From a virus: a stretch of DNA of 64,000 bases. A program made the position numbers and the translations under genes. Location: the IMG/VR virus record IMGVR_UViG_3300044911_003339, positions 1 through 64,000 of that record. One strand, written 5' to 3'. This document shows positions 30,880-40,262 of the stretch, piece after piece (within the stretch, counting starts at the first letter, position 1; every line of letters begins with the position of its first letter). Below the pieces are notes generated by a model. The model was not told the origin of the DNA, ran no database searches, and was given only the letters and a program-made list of their open reading frames with translations.

Positions 30880-31131
30880 ATGCCGATCGCCGACACCAAC
30901 CAGCGTCATCGAGCCCGCATCCGACGCGGGCGCACCGTCCGCTACAACCCGACCACGGCGCAGGCCGCGGCAAACGGAGCGGGCCCGTGGCTCGCGTCCA
31001 TCACCAACATCGACGCCTCCGTGCGCTTCCCCGCGCAGATCGACGGCTTCGTGCTCCGAGCCGACGGCACGACGGCCGCGCTCTCCAACGTGCGCATCGG
31101 CGGAGGGAGCGGTCAGGCCAGCCTGATCTGA
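30880..31131 (+). CDS. Small hypothetical virion-region protein, 83 aa
   Basis: ATG 30880 has CGGAGG upstream. The N-terminus is basic and the C-terminus beta-rich, ending in Gly-rich turns (VRIGGGSGQASLI). It lies directly before the large terminase and is probably a late gene. Function unknown. Confidence 0.6.
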   Translation: MPIADTNQRHRARIRRGRTVRYNPTTAQAAANGAGPWLASITNIDASVRFPAQIDGFVLRADGTTAALSNVRIGGGSGQASLI

Positions 31132-31138
31132 GGCAGCC

Positions 31139-32872
31139 GTGACCACCACTACAGGGGAGTCCACGCACCGGGCCCGGAAGCCACGAATCGTCTCAGACGA
31201 TCGCGCGCTTCCGGGCTCTGTCGTTTTCTCGGCTGCATCGCCCGACCCGAGCATCGAGGTCTCGGCGGAGTTCGATCCGTCGGACCCGTACTGGCGCACC
31301 GTCTACGACGGCATGCTGCGCTCGTCGCTCGCGTTCTTCTCGAAAGAGATTCTCGGGCTGCACATCGGTCCGCACATGCACGCGTGGGACCGGATGATCG
31401 GGGAGCATCGGCGTCTCGCGGTCAACGCAGCGCGCGACCATTCGAAGAGCACGTTCTTCAGCTACGCGTTCCCGATCTGGCGCGCGTGGTCCGAGCCCGG
31501 AGTCGAAATCTACATCTTCTCGGCGACCATGGAGCAGGCCGTCGAGTTCATCGACATCATCATCTACGGCCGCGCGAACCTGCGCGGGATGATCGACATC
31601 CCCGAGCTTCAGCACCTCGTGCCGGACCTCGACGAAGTGCGCCGCAATCCGAAGGTGCGTCTCAACCGCGCCGACGTTCGATTCCGCAACGGCTCCCGCA
31701 TCCGCGCAGTCGGCTACGGCAAGGCGATTCGTGGCCGTCACCCGAAGTACATCATCCTCGACGATCCGCTGAACGACGAGGACATGTGGAGCGAGACGGT
31801 CCGTCGGAAGAACATCGAGTACTTCAAGAGCGCCATCGTGAACATGGCGACGCCCGAGGGTCAGGTGTGCGTCGTCGGGACGCCCTACCACGCGGCCGAC
31901 CTCTACGGCTGGCTCCGCAAGAATCCCGTCTACAAGTTCCGCCGCTTCCCTGGTCTCTTCCGCGACCGCCGCACGGGCGAGGAGCGCGCGCTCTTCCCGT
32001 GGCGATGGACCGTCCCCGCGCTGAAGGGGAAGCGCGACGAGATCGGCTCGGTCGCGTTCGCTCGCGAGATTCTCTGCGAGCCGGTCACGGACGACCTCTC
32101 GATCTTCCCGTCGCATCTCTTCCCGCCGCTGCGCGACGAGACCCTGCGACTCCGGCCGACGCTGGCCGAGCTTCGCGCACGCAGGATCACGACCTTCATG
32201 GGCGTGGACATCGCGCGCTCTGCGAGCGTGGGCGCGGACTACTTCGTGATCTTCGTGCTCGGCCGTGACCCTGCCGGCCAGCGCTACATCGTAGACATCA
32301 TCCGCAGCCGCGGCCTCACGTTCCGCAAGCAGTTGGAATCCATCGCGCTCGCCGCGCAGAAGTACGATCCTGCGCTGATCTACATCGAGAGCAACGCGAT
32401 GCAGCAGGTCTACACGGACGAGATGCGGCGAGCGACGGACCTGCCCGTGCGCGAGTTCGTGACGCTGGCGCAGAACAAGTACCCGCTCGACCGTGGCGTG
32501 CCTTCGCTGCGCATCATCCTGGAGAACGAGAAGCTCACGATTCCGTATGCGAACGACGTGTACACGCGCACGACGATCGACACGTGGGTCAGCGAGGCGA
32601 CGCAGTTCGGATTCGTCGATGGCAAGCTCCAAGGCATCGGCGAGCACGACGACACCGTGATGGCGTGGTGGTTCGCCGAAGAGGCCGCACGCTCGGGTGG
32701 CTTCTCGTTCGCGTTCGGCGACGAGGACGAGGCAGCCGACGAGGACGAGAACGAGACCGGAGAATCCTGGGAAGACGTGTTCCTCGGGGGCGAAGAGGAG
32801 CGCGAGGATTCGGGCGAAGATCGCGCGAAGGGTCCCGACGACCCTGGCGGGCTCTCAGCGTTCAACGAGTGA
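31139..32872 (+). CDS. terL: Terminase large subunit (DNA-packaging ATPase-nuclease)
   Basis: At 577 aa it is normal for TerL. The ATPase half has a degenerate Walker A (AARDHSKST, near residue 100), a strand that carries the YIFSATMEQA motif, and Walker B YIILDDP (D208-D209). The nuclease half starts near residue 350 with GVDIARSASVGADY (D357) of the RNase H-like fold. The C-terminus is a Glu/Asp/Gly-rich tail. It pumps DNA into proheads and cuts it. The GTG start is at 31139; an early ATG is not available. Confidence 0.93.
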   Translation: MTTTTGESTHRARKPRIVSDDRALPGSVVFSAASPDPSIEVSAEFDPSDPYWRTVYDGMLRSSLAFFSKEILGLHIGPHMHAWDRMIGEHRRLAVNAARDHSKSTFFSYAFPIWRAWSEPGVEIYIFSATMEQAVEFIDIIIYGRANLRGMIDIPELQHLVPDLDEVRRNPKVRLNRADVRFRNGSRIRAVGYGKAIRGRHPKYIILDDPLNDEDMWSETVRRKNIEYFKSAIVNMATPEGQVCVVGTPYHAADLYGWLRKNPVYKFRRFPGLFRDRRTGEERALFPWRWTVPALKGKRDEIGSVAFAREILCEPVTDDLSIFPSHLFPPLRDETLRLRPTLAELRARRITTFMGVDIARSASVGADYFVIFVLGRDPAGQRYIVDIIRSRGLTFRKQLESIALAAQKYDPALIYIESNAMQQVYTDEMRRATDLPVREFVTLAQNKYPLDRGVPSLRIILENEKLTIPYANDVYTRTTIDTWVSEATQFGFVDGKLQGIGEHDDTVMAWWFAEEAARSGGFSFAFGDEDEAADEDENETGESWEDVFLGGEEEREDSGEDRAKGPDDPGGLSAFNE

Positions 32873-32968
32873 TCCGGCCGATTCGTTGACCTCGCGCGTG
32901 CTCTGGCGCACTCTCTCGGCTGACCCGCCGTGCGAGACACGGCCAAGCCCTCACACGGAGAAAGCACC

Positions 32969-33382
32969 ATGCCGCGCGAATCCTACGCCCAGTCCCAGTT
33001 GCCCGCTCGCGGGCGAGATGCCGTCCCCTACCCGGACTACAAGACGCTCGTCGATGGTCTGCTGCTTCGCACGAGTGAAGCGCGCTCGGGCGGCGTCACC
33101 GGCACGGGTGCGGCGATCGACGTGACGCTCGACTTCGACCCCGCGGTCGTCATCCTCATCAACCGCACGGCACCGTGCCTCGTCATCAAGCTGCCGGGCA
33201 TGGCGACCTCCTCGTCGCTGAAGGCCGTCACCGCGGGCACGCTCTCGTTCGCAGCCTCGACGTGCACGCTCGGCGCGGTCGGCGAGAACAAGTTCACCAT
33301 CGGCACCGACGCCGACATCAACACGGTCGCCGAGGAGATCGAGTGGGTCGCGTTCGGCTTCTCGCCGAAGGACGGCGACTGA
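32969..33382 (+). CDS. Putative virion protein, 137 aa
   Basis: ATG 32969 has GGAGA upstream; the frame is open 13 codons farther. The body is beta-rich with Thr/Ala/Gly-rich strands, typical of head-decoration or small structural proteins. A strong terminator follows it. The 96-base gap before it holds no gene. Confidence 0.6.
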   Translation: MPRESYAQSQLPARGRDAVPYPDYKTLVDGLLLRTSEARSGGVTGTGAAIDVTLDFDPAVVILINRTAPCLVIKLPGMATSSSLKAVTAGTLSFAASTCTLGAVGENKFTIGTDADINTVAEEIEWVAFGFSPKDGD

Positions 33383-33403
33383 TCGCTGATCAGCCTCTCG
33401 GGG

Positions 33404-33437
33404 AAGGGCTCTGGCGTGCTGCGCCAGAGCCCTTTCG
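33404..33437 (+). terminator. Strong intrinsic terminator
   Basis: AAGGGCTCTGGCG (33404-33416) pairs fully with CGCCAGAGCCCTT (33422-33434) around a 5-base loop and is followed by TC. It separates the terminase unit from the next virion genes. Confidence 0.85.
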
Positions 33438-33470
33438 CGATTGTGGAGGGTGCGTGCTAGGCTCGTCCGC

Positions 33471-33890
33471 ATGAGCACCAGCGTCGATTCCGCCAACTCG
33501 ATTCTGAACCTGATCTACCGAGCGGCAGCGTGGGCCGACGTTGCGGAGAACGACGCCTCGTCTCCTGCGACCGTGCTCGACATCGCGCTGCACACCGCCG
33601 CTCCCGCGACGAGCGCGCAGACGAGCAACGAGGCCACGTTCACGAGCTACGCGCGCGTGTCGGTCGCGCGCTCGGGTGCGGGCTGGAGCTTGGCTTCTGG
33701 AGGCTCGCTTCAGAACGCCGCCTTGATCCAGTTCCCCGAGTGCACGGGCGGGTCGAACACCATCACGCACGTCAGCGTCGGCATCTCCGGCACCATCATC
33801 CACTACGGCGCGCTCTCTTCGTCGCGCGCCGTCTCTGCCGGCATCCAGCCGCAGTTCGCGGCCGGCGCGCTGGTCTCGACGATGACCTGA
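33471..33890 (+). CDS. Putative phage structural protein, 139 aa
   Basis: ATG 33471 is taken because it follows the terminator; the frame opens 10 codons earlier inside it. The segment LDIALHTAAPATSAQTSNEA followed by a YARV strand matches a small family of phage structural proteins (pattern: aLHTadPg..g.Q..Ne..YtgYaRv). The rest is Ser/Thr/Gly beta structure. Likely a tail or capsid-surface component. Confidence 0.65.
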   Translation: MSTSVDSANSILNLIYRAAAWADVAENDASSPATVLDIALHTAAPATSAQTSNEATFTSYARVSVARSGAGWSLASGGSLQNAALIQFPECTGGSNTITHVSVGISGTIIHYGALSSSRAVSAGIQPQFAAGALVSTMT

Positions 33891-33900
33891 GAGGGGAATC

Positions 33901-34077
33901 ATGAACCACGACACCAAGAACACCGGCTACGCGTGCTCGGTCTGCAAGGCGTCTGCTCTCGTGGTGAACGGGAAGCTGATTCGCTCGTGTGAGCACTCGG
34001 CTCCAGTCCTCGCCGACATGACCGCGACCGTCTCGCAGCACGGTGGGGTCTCCCTCCCGCAGCCGCAGCGGGTGTGA
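33901..34077 (+). CDS. Small zinc-ribbon-like protein, 58 aa
   Basis: ATG 33901 follows GAGGGGAATC, ten bases after the previous stop. CSVC near residue 12 and CEH near residue 30 could hold one zinc ion, and the tail is Pro/Gln-rich. The coding frame fits neatly between its neighbours. Function unknown. Confidence 0.6.
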   Translation: MNHDTKNTGYACSVCKASALVVNGKLIRSCEHSAPVLADMTATVSQHGGVSLPQPQRV

Positions 34078-34078
34078 C

Positions 34079-34927
34079 GTGGGCTTCAGCAACTTCGGGT
34101 CGCTGAAGGAGGCTGCGGACTCGGGTCAGGTCCACACAGCGCATCTCCGCAAGGTGCCGTCACAGGCATCCGTTGCGGGCGGCTGGGTCGATCTCTCGAT
34201 GGCGGCTGGGAATCCTCTGCCCAACTACTACGCGAGCAGCCCCTTGGAGGCCGCGGTGCTGAACGGCTTCCGCGGCATCTTCCACGGCGACGCGAAGGCA
34301 CCGGCCACCAAGCACATCCTCGACATCGCGCTCTGCACTCCGACTGCGGCTCTCGTCGGCAACTACCAGCTTCTCGATTACCTGCTCTACTACCCCTTCG
34401 TCGATCTCGACGACCCGGCCGCGCAGGCGATGACGAATCTCGTCACCCTGCCTCGGTACGCAGACGGCGAGGGCGTGCGCGCGATGCTCGTCGCTCTCGC
34501 GCCTACGATCGGTGGAGGCAGCTTCACCTACAGCTACGTGAACTCGCAGGGGCAGGCGAAGTCCTCTCCCGTGATCTCGTGCAACACGTCGGCCGACAGC
34601 ATCGCCACGCTCGTCACGTCGCAGCAGGGCACCGTAGCGGGCGGGACGGTCTTCCTGCCGCTGGCGACCGGCGACACGGGCATCCGTCAGATCACCGGAG
34701 TGCAGATGCTCGTGCCCAACGGCGGGCTCGGTGCGCTCGTGCTCGTGAAGCCGCTCGCAGGCGCGACGGTGCGCGAGATCAACGTGCCCGACGAACGGAA
34801 CTACATGAACGAGATTCCGTGCGCTCCGCAGATCGAGGACGGCGCGTACCTGAATCTCATCGTCAACTGCGCAGGGTCCGTCGCCGCAGGCACGGTGGCG
34901 GGTCGCGCGACCTTCGTCTGGCGGTAG
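34079..34927 (+). CDS. Virion protein, paralogue of the next gene, 282 aa
   Basis: GTG 34079 starts one base after the previous stop. It is beta-rich and Gly/Thr-rich throughout, with no enzyme motif. Its C-terminal ~90 residues (GDTGIRQITGVQM, then LVKPLAG and IEDGAYLNLIV) match the C-terminus of the following gene, so the two are tandem paralogues. Probably a tail, fibre or capsid-surface protein. Confidence 0.7.
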   Translation: MGFSNFGSLKEAADSGQVHTAHLRKVPSQASVAGGWVDLSMAAGNPLPNYYASSPLEAAVLNGFRGIFHGDAKAPATKHILDIALCTPTAALVGNYQLLDYLLYYPFVDLDDPAAQAMTNLVTLPRYADGEGVRAMLVALAPTIGGGSFTYSYVNSQGQAKSSPVISCNTSADSIATLVTSQQGTVAGGTVFLPLATGDTGIRQITGVQMLVPNGGLGALVLVKPLAGATVREINVPDERNYMNEIPCAPQIEDGAYLNLIVNCAGSVAAGTVAGRATFVWR

Positions 34928-34936
34928 AGGTCACAC

Positions 34937-36097
34937 ATGGGATTCACGTCGCAGGATGCGCTCATCAACGCGATTACGACGCTCGGGCAGTACGTGCGTC
35001 GTGAGGGCCAGAAGATCACCTCGCCAGCGCACACCGCGGGCGGCTGGCACATGCTCTTCGGCGGCGCGGGCTACCCGAACGCGACCACCTACCCAGCAGC
35101 CGCGGACCTCGTGTTCCAGGCGTGCACCGAGACCGGAGGCGACGCGGCCGGCGCGACGATTCTGGGGATGCAGCACGGAGGAGTTGTCGAGAGCGGCAGC
35201 GTCACGAAGCACCTTCTCAGCATGGCGGCCCTCGTCGTCGCGGCGGCCGGCGCGCCGTGGCAACTGAAGCTCGTGGACCTTCAGGGCTACTACCGCATCG
35301 CGACGACGAACCTCACAGGCACTGGCTCGCGCACGCTGATCAACACGAACACGTTCACCGCCGACGCGGGCACCGACCTCATCACGTACACGAACGACTG
35401 GTCGAACTTCACGAAGGTGAGGTTTACGACCACGACGACGCTTCCCGCAGGTCTCTCGCTCAACACGGATTACTGGCTCATCCGGCAGAGCACGACGACT
35501 GCGCGTGTCGCTTCGTCGCTCGCAGACGCCATCGCGGGCACGTACATCGACATCACCGACGCAGGCACGGGCACGCACACGCTCACCATCCAGATGCGCG
35601 AGCCGGACGGCGTGGGCTGCGAAGCTGCGTTCGTGATCCAGACGGCTCCTGCGACGGGAGGCCCGAACCTCACGGCGTCGAGCTACACGAACGCGGCCGG
35701 CGCGACCGGGCGTGCGTTCCAGGGCTCGCCGACCTTCGGCGCGGCAGCCGACGCCTACGCGACCCGCATCCCGCACTCGGGCAACGCTGCGGGCCGCTAC
35801 GGACCGTTCCTGCCGAAGCAGGGCGGCGACACGGGCATCCGATCGATCCAGAGCTTCACGCTGAGCGGCGGCACCGCCTACACCGGCACGGGTGTCGCTG
35901 CGCTCACGATCGTCAAGCCGCTCGCCGATATCATGGTGCCCGTCAGCGGTGCGTACTCCGAGCGCGATCTCGTGAATCAGGTGATGTCCCTACCGAGGAT
36001 TCGCGATGGCGCATGCCTTGGCTGGATGATGTTCTCGACGGGCGCGACGACGAGCAACTCGCCTGTGAACACGGTAATCGACGCCGCGTGGGGGTGA
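34937..36097 (+). CDS. Virion protein, longer paralogue, 386 aa
   Basis: ATG 34937. It shares the C-terminal pattern GDTGIRSIQSF, TIVKPLAD, IRDGACLGWMM with the preceding protein. It also carries an extra Thr/Asn-rich beta domain (~120-230) with a WLIRQSTTTARVA segment typical of phage appendage domains. No catalytic motif. Likely a surface-exposed virion protein after gene duplication. Confidence 0.7.
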   Translation: MGFTSQDALINAITTLGQYVRREGQKITSPAHTAGGWHMLFGGAGYPNATTYPAAADLVFQACTETGGDAAGATILGMQHGGVVESGSVTKHLLSMAALVVAAAGAPWQLKLVDLQGYYRIATTNLTGTGSRTLINTNTFTADAGTDLITYTNDWSNFTKVRFTTTTTLPAGLSLNTDYWLIRQSTTTARVASSLADAIAGTYIDITDAGTGTHTLTIQMREPDGVGCEAAFVIQTAPATGGPNLTASSYTNAAGATGRAFQGSPTFGAAADAYATRIPHSGNAAGRYGPFLPKQGGDTGIRSIQSFTLSGGTAYTGTGVAALTIVKPLADIMVPVSGAYSERDLVNQVMSLPRIRDGACLGWMMFSTGATTSNSPVNTVIDAAWG

Positions 36098-36100
36098 ACC

Positions 36101-37255
36101 GTGGCGCTCATCCGCAACGGCGTGTCGCTCAACTCGAATCCGATGCGCGTCGGGGGAGGACCGAACGTCAACTCGATCAACCGACCCATCGGGCCGGGCG
36201 CGCAGCGTGGCTTCTACGCAGGCGAGGGCACGGTCGTCAGCGGAGCATCGATCGCCGACACGGCGGCGTTCCCCAACGGCTACGAGGGCGGGACAGCGTG
36301 GCTTCTCGCGCCCCGAGGCGGCGGTCTCTCCGCCTACACGACGTTCACGCACCCGAACGTCGTCACCGCGGCGCTCGCCTCGGGCATCAACATCGGGGCG
36401 ACGCTCACGTCAGACGGCACGATCACGACCGCTGCGATTCAGGCGCTCGCGAATCTCGTCTCTACGCTCACGGCGAACGGCGCGGTCACGACCGCGGCGA
36501 TCACGACTCTCTCGAATCTCGTCGCGTCGCTGACGGCGACGACCACAGTCACCGCTGCGATTCAGGCGCTCGCGAACCTCGCAGCAACACTCACGGCTGA
36601 CGGCTCGATCTCGAACGCAGAGCTTTCACTCGTCGTCGGGCTCGCGTGCTCGATGGTCTCCGACGGTTCGATCTCGACGGCGAACCTGAAGCTCGTCGTC
36701 GGAATCGTATGCGCCATGCTCTCCGACTGCGGCGTGAGCGGCACCCTCACCGCTCCGGCCAACCTCGCGGCGACGCTGCTCGCATCCAACAACGTGACGG
36801 GTGCGCTCTCTGCTCTGAGTAATCTGATCTGCGAGATGACCGCGAACGGATCGCTCGTCGCGTCGCTGCGAGGCACTCTGAGCATGAGCGCTGTGCTCAC
36901 GACTGCCGGAAGCTCGACGGACGCTCCCACGCCAGCGGAGATTGCTGTTGCCGTCTGGCAGTACGTCCTGAGCGGTGTGACGGCAGGCGACCGCTTGTCG
37001 GAGGTCACCGCGGCCCGGATGTCGCTGCTCTCGACCGAACTCGACCCCTCGCTGTCCGGCAGCACGGCGGCGCAGATGGTGCTCGCGCGGAAGATCCTGC
37101 ACAATCGCCTGGAAGTGGACATCGGCTCGCAACGGCTGGTGCTCTACGACGACGACAACACGACCGTGCTGAAGCGCTGGCCGCTCCAGACCACCGGAGG
37201 CGAGCCGGTCACCACCTCGCCTGGTGTGCAGACGAAGAGAAGGGCTCCGACGTGA
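36101..37255 (+). CDS. Repeat-containing virion protein, 384 aa
   Basis: GTG 36101. After a Gly/Asn-rich N-terminus, residues ~90-270 contain eight to nine tandem 20-21 aa repeats of the type LANLvstLTAnGavTtaai. The C-terminus has the phage tail-end signature VWQYVLSG followed by LVLYDDDNTTVLKRWPL, known from many small tail/appendage proteins. It probably forms an elongated beta-solenoid-like fibre part. Confidence 0.7.
   Translation: MALIRNGVSLNSNPMRVGGGPNVNSINRPIGPGAQRGFYAGEGTVVSGASIADTAAFPNGYEGGTAWLLAPRGGGLSAYTTFTHPNVVTAALASGINIGATLTSDGTITTAAIQALANLVSTLTANGAVTTAAITTLSNLVASLTATTTVTAAIQALANLAATLTADGSISNAELSLVVGLACSMVSDGSISTANLKLVVGIVCAMLSDCGVSGTLTAPANLAATLLASNNVTGALSALSNLICEMTANGSLVASLRGTLSMSAVLTTAGSSTDAPTPAEIAVAVWQYVLSGVTAGDRLSEVTAARMSLLSTELDPSLSGSTAAQMVLARKILHNRLEVDIGSQRLVLYDDDNTTVLKRWPLQTTGGEPVTTSPGVQTKRRAPT
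36367..36912 (+). repeat. Tandem 60-63 bp coding repeats (20-21 aa units)
   Basis: Eight to nine degenerate units with a core 'L....aLaNLv.tLTadGsi' lie in one reading frame. Variation among units is spread out, which suggests old duplications kept for structure. Confidence 0.7.
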
Positions 37256-39552
37256 AGATTCGCAAGTCGATCACACAGGGGCTCAACGAGGTCGGCGGGC
37301 AGGTCTCTCAGGGCCTCAACGTCGGTGGCGCGGTCCCCGCCTCAGAACCGGCAAGCACGGGCTTCGTGCTGATCCAGGAACCGGCGCGGCACCCGAGTCG
37401 CCGGTTCCCGCACATGCAGACCGAGAGGCTTCGTCGCCTCGCGGAAGCAGGACTCGGCGAGACGCAGCGCTTCGTGCGCAGAATCTCGCAGACGGAGGAA
37501 GAGGGCACGCGCCCCGCTCCTCACGTCCTCTCGCCCGAGGACGTGACGCGACAACTGGGAGTGCCGCTCGACCTCGAACAGAAGATTCACGCCATCGTGC
37601 GTGAATCGATTCCTCCGAGCGACGGATCGAAGATCGTGGACGTGAAGCGCTTCGGCAGCGCTCGAACGCGACTCCTCGACTTCATGCGGAGACAGAAGGT
37701 CACCCTCGACTCGGACCTTCGCGCAGAGATCATGCGTCGCGCCCTTCACTACTGGCGAGCAAACTTCCGCGTCGATTACGGACGCACCCCGGAGATGCGC
37801 ATGGGCAAGGCACTGGTGATCCCCAAGCAGCGCTTCGTGCTCATGAAGGGCCCGAAGGTAGAAGCCCCTGGCGCGAGCCCGACGGGTCGAGTCTCGATGC
37901 ACCCGATGCACGTGGACGCGTCGTCGGGGAAGGTCGGCCACAAGTACATCGCGCGCAAGCCCGATGGGCATGGCGGCTGGCTCTACAAGTACCCCGGCGA
38001 CACCGAGTTCCGCCCCGGCGCGGGAATCGAAGAGGGGCACACGCAGGCCCCCGAGGGCGCGCACCTCGGCGTGCACGAGAGCGGATTCCGCCCGACGCAC
38101 GAGCGCCACGCGGACGGTGGGCACACGTTCCACTTCGGAGAGGACGTGTCCGCCCACATCCCGGCCAACGCGGACCGCGAGCACCACCGGAAGGAGCACG
38201 CGAAGCACGGGGCCGCCTACAAGAAGGCGATGGCCGAGGGCAACGAGGAGAAGGCCAAGGGGCACCTGCGCGCCTACCAGATGCACGCCGAGGCCCACAA
38301 CCGCGCCCTCTCGGCCGAGCGCAAGGCCGCGAAGACGGGCATGGCTCCGCCAGGGCACGGGCTGCCTCCTGACGTGGGCAGTCAGGTCGAGGGCAAGCCC
38401 CAGAAGCAGCCCCCCGGAGCAGGCGGTCCTGCTACGATGCCCGGTGCCCCTGGCGGCTCTCCAGGCCAGCGACCTCCTACGCAGGGCGGGATGGCCGCTG
38501 GGGGCGCTCCGATGACTCCTGGGGGCGCAGGGGAGCCCCCGCAGGGCTTCGCAGCCCGCACGCCTCCCGGAGCCGACGTGGGGCAGTACCGCCAGCATCT
38601 CCAGGCCGCGAGCGACGCGATGTCGAACCTCGCGGCGACGCATGCGCACGTCGCGGACCTCGACGCCCGCATCAAGACCGTGAAGGCGGATCGCTCGCTG
38701 CACCCGCGCATGAAGAAGCAACTCGCGGCGCAGCTACAGGCGGAGAAGGCGCAGGCGGAGCTTGACCGATTCCAGCACGAGGACGCGCACGACGCGGCCA
38801 TGGAGCAACTGAAGTCGATTCACTCCGCGCTCCGAAAGGAGAAGCTGAAGCACCACCCGATCGTGAAGATGATCGACGGGCTGCTGAAGCTCATGCAGAG
38901 CTTCGCGTCGAAGATGGGCCACGGGCCGAACCCGAAGGGCGAAGAGGGCGCGAGCCCCAACGAGCGCCAGCGGGTCGTGGACTTCTACAGCGCCCGTTCC
39001 GACGCAGCCGGCGAGGCGAAGGCCGGCGCAGGCGGCGAGGAGTTCAAGCCACGCGAGCGTACGCTCTCGCTGCGCGCTCCCACCGACACGGGCGGAGCCA
39101 AGCCCGTCGGAGAGAATCCCGCTGCGAGCCCCGCGACCCTCGCACAGAAGCGCGAGGCTCCGAAGACGGCGGCGAGCGACAGCACGTGGGACGCGGACCT
39201 CGCGAGCGCGAAGGCGAAGCGTGACGAGACCGAGCGTGCTGCGAGTCAGGCTGGCGACACGTGGCGGAATCGCCAGATCGCGCAGGGCAAGGACACGCAG
39301 GGCATGCTGCGTGAGCAGCTTCGCGCTCCCACGGAGACCTCGGAGGCCAAGACGGCAGCGCCGAAGCGCCCGACTGCGGCGGGCACGGTCGCGCCGCGGA
39401 AGCGGGCCGCGAAGTCGGCGACCGAGGCGGACCTCATCGATCTCCGCAAGGCGCTCGCGCTCGCGCACGAGGGCCTGCGTGAGACCGCGCTGACCGACAA
39501 GCGAATCGTCTTCACGCCCCCGACCGAGCGCCGCGTGCGCCTGGAGTGGTGA
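37252..39552 (+). CDS. Large virion-region protein with KYxxR motif, 766 aa
   Basis: GTG 37252 overlaps the upstream stop. The N-terminal ~220 residues are helical with basic patches. At ~228 comes GHKYIARKPDGHGGWLYKYP, a motif shared with other giant proteins downstream. A His-rich segment follows (~260-310), then a Pro/Gly-rich disordered region, a coiled coil (~450-560) and a basic Lys/Ala/Thr-rich C-terminus. I recognise no enzyme domain. It is expressed with capsid genes and may be an internal head or ejected protein. Confidence 0.7.
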   Translation: MKIRKSITQGLNEVGGQVSQGLNVGGAVPASEPASTGFVLIQEPARHPSRRFPHMQTERLRRLAEAGLGETQRFVRRISQTEEEGTRPAPHVLSPEDVTRQLGVPLDLEQKIHAIVRESIPPSDGSKIVDVKRFGSARTRLLDFMRRQKVTLDSDLRAEIMRRALHYWRANFRVDYGRTPEMRMGKALVIPKQRFVLMKGPKVEAPGASPTGRVSMHPMHVDASSGKVGHKYIARKPDGHGGWLYKYPGDTEFRPGAGIEEGHTQAPEGAHLGVHESGFRPTHERHADGGHTFHFGEDVSAHIPANADREHHRKEHAKHGAAYKKAMAEGNEEKAKGHLRAYQMHAEAHNRALSAERKAAKTGMAPPGHGLPPDVGSQVEGKPQKQPPGAGGPATMPGAPGGSPGQRPPTQGGMAAGGAPMTPGGAGEPPQGFAARTPPGADVGQYRQHLQAASDAMSNLAATHAHVADLDARIKTVKADRSLHPRMKKQLAAQLQAEKAQAELDRFQHEDAHDAAMEQLKSIHSALRKEKLKHHPIVKMIDGLLKLMQSFASKMGHGPNPKGEEGASPNERQRVVDFYSARSDAAGEAKAGAGGEEFKPRERTLSLRAPTDTGGAKPVGENPAASPATLAQKREAPKTAASDSTWDADLASAKAKRDETERAASQAGDTWRNRQIAQGKDTQGMLREQLRAPTETSEAKTAAPKRPTAAGTVAPRKRAAKSATEADLIDLRKALALAHEGLRETALTDKRIVFTPPTERRVRLEW

Positions 39553-40262
39553 TGTCCAGCAAGGCCGAAGCCGTCGTCGTCGCGAAGGCGCTCGCGCTCA
39601 TGGGCAAGCGAGGTCGCCGAGGTCCCGTCGAGGACGAGGTGGCTCCGCGTCGCGCGAGCACGAAGCTCCATCGAGGCCGGAAGATGCCGGCCGAGCCTGC
39701 GTCTCGCTGGCCTCACAGCGCGAAGCGGCCGAAGGCCGTCGTCCAGCCCGACCTCACAGAGCCCGGTGTGCAAGGTCGCCCGCCGAAGTCGAGCGAGACG
39801 CCCGTCTACGGCAAGGGCTCGACCATCGGACCCGGACCAGGCGGCGGAGGGATTCTCGGCAAGCGGAAGGGGAAGCGCCCCTACGCACGCTCGCCGAAGT
39901 ACACGACGCTCGACATGATGGCGGCCGATCTCCACGGCAAGGTCGTCGGCCCGATGGGGTCGAAGGAGAACTCAGGCACCAGCTACGGGCCCGGCCCTGG
40001 ATGGAACTCGAACCCGATGCCGGACTTCGGCGACATGTTCCCCGGCCGAGACCCGAAGGGGTCGGAACGCGAGGAGACGAAGGCGCAAGCGAATCGCATG
40101 GTCTCGAATCGCAAGCGCAACGAGGGTACGATGGGGTTTCACGGAACCCCTCCCAAGCCGACGCTTCGGGCTGAAGCGAAGGAGCAGTTCTTCATCACCG
40201 CGACGCGCGAGAGCGAGAACAAGCCTCGCCTCTACGCGCGCGTCGGCTACAAGAGGTCGTGA
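39552..40262 (+). CDS. Basic Gly/Pro-rich protein, 236 aa
   Basis: ATG 39552 overlaps the preceding stop (tgATG). It is low-complexity, Lys/Arg/Gly/Pro-rich and probably mostly disordered. A short folded end (QFFITATRESENKPRLYARV) may be beta structure. It could be an internal DNA-binding virion protein; there is no family match. Confidence 0.6.
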   Translation: MSSKAEAVVVAKALALMGKRGRRGPVEDEVAPRRASTKLHRGRKMPAEPASRWPHSAKRPKAVVQPDLTEPGVQGRPPKSSETPVYGKGSTIGPGPGGGGILGKRKGKRPYARSPKYTTLDMMAADLHGKVVGPMGSKENSGTSYGPGPGWNSNPMPDFGDMFPGRDPKGSEREETKAQANRMVSNRKRNEGTMGFHGTPPKPTLRAEAKEQFFITATRESENKPRLYARVGYKRS

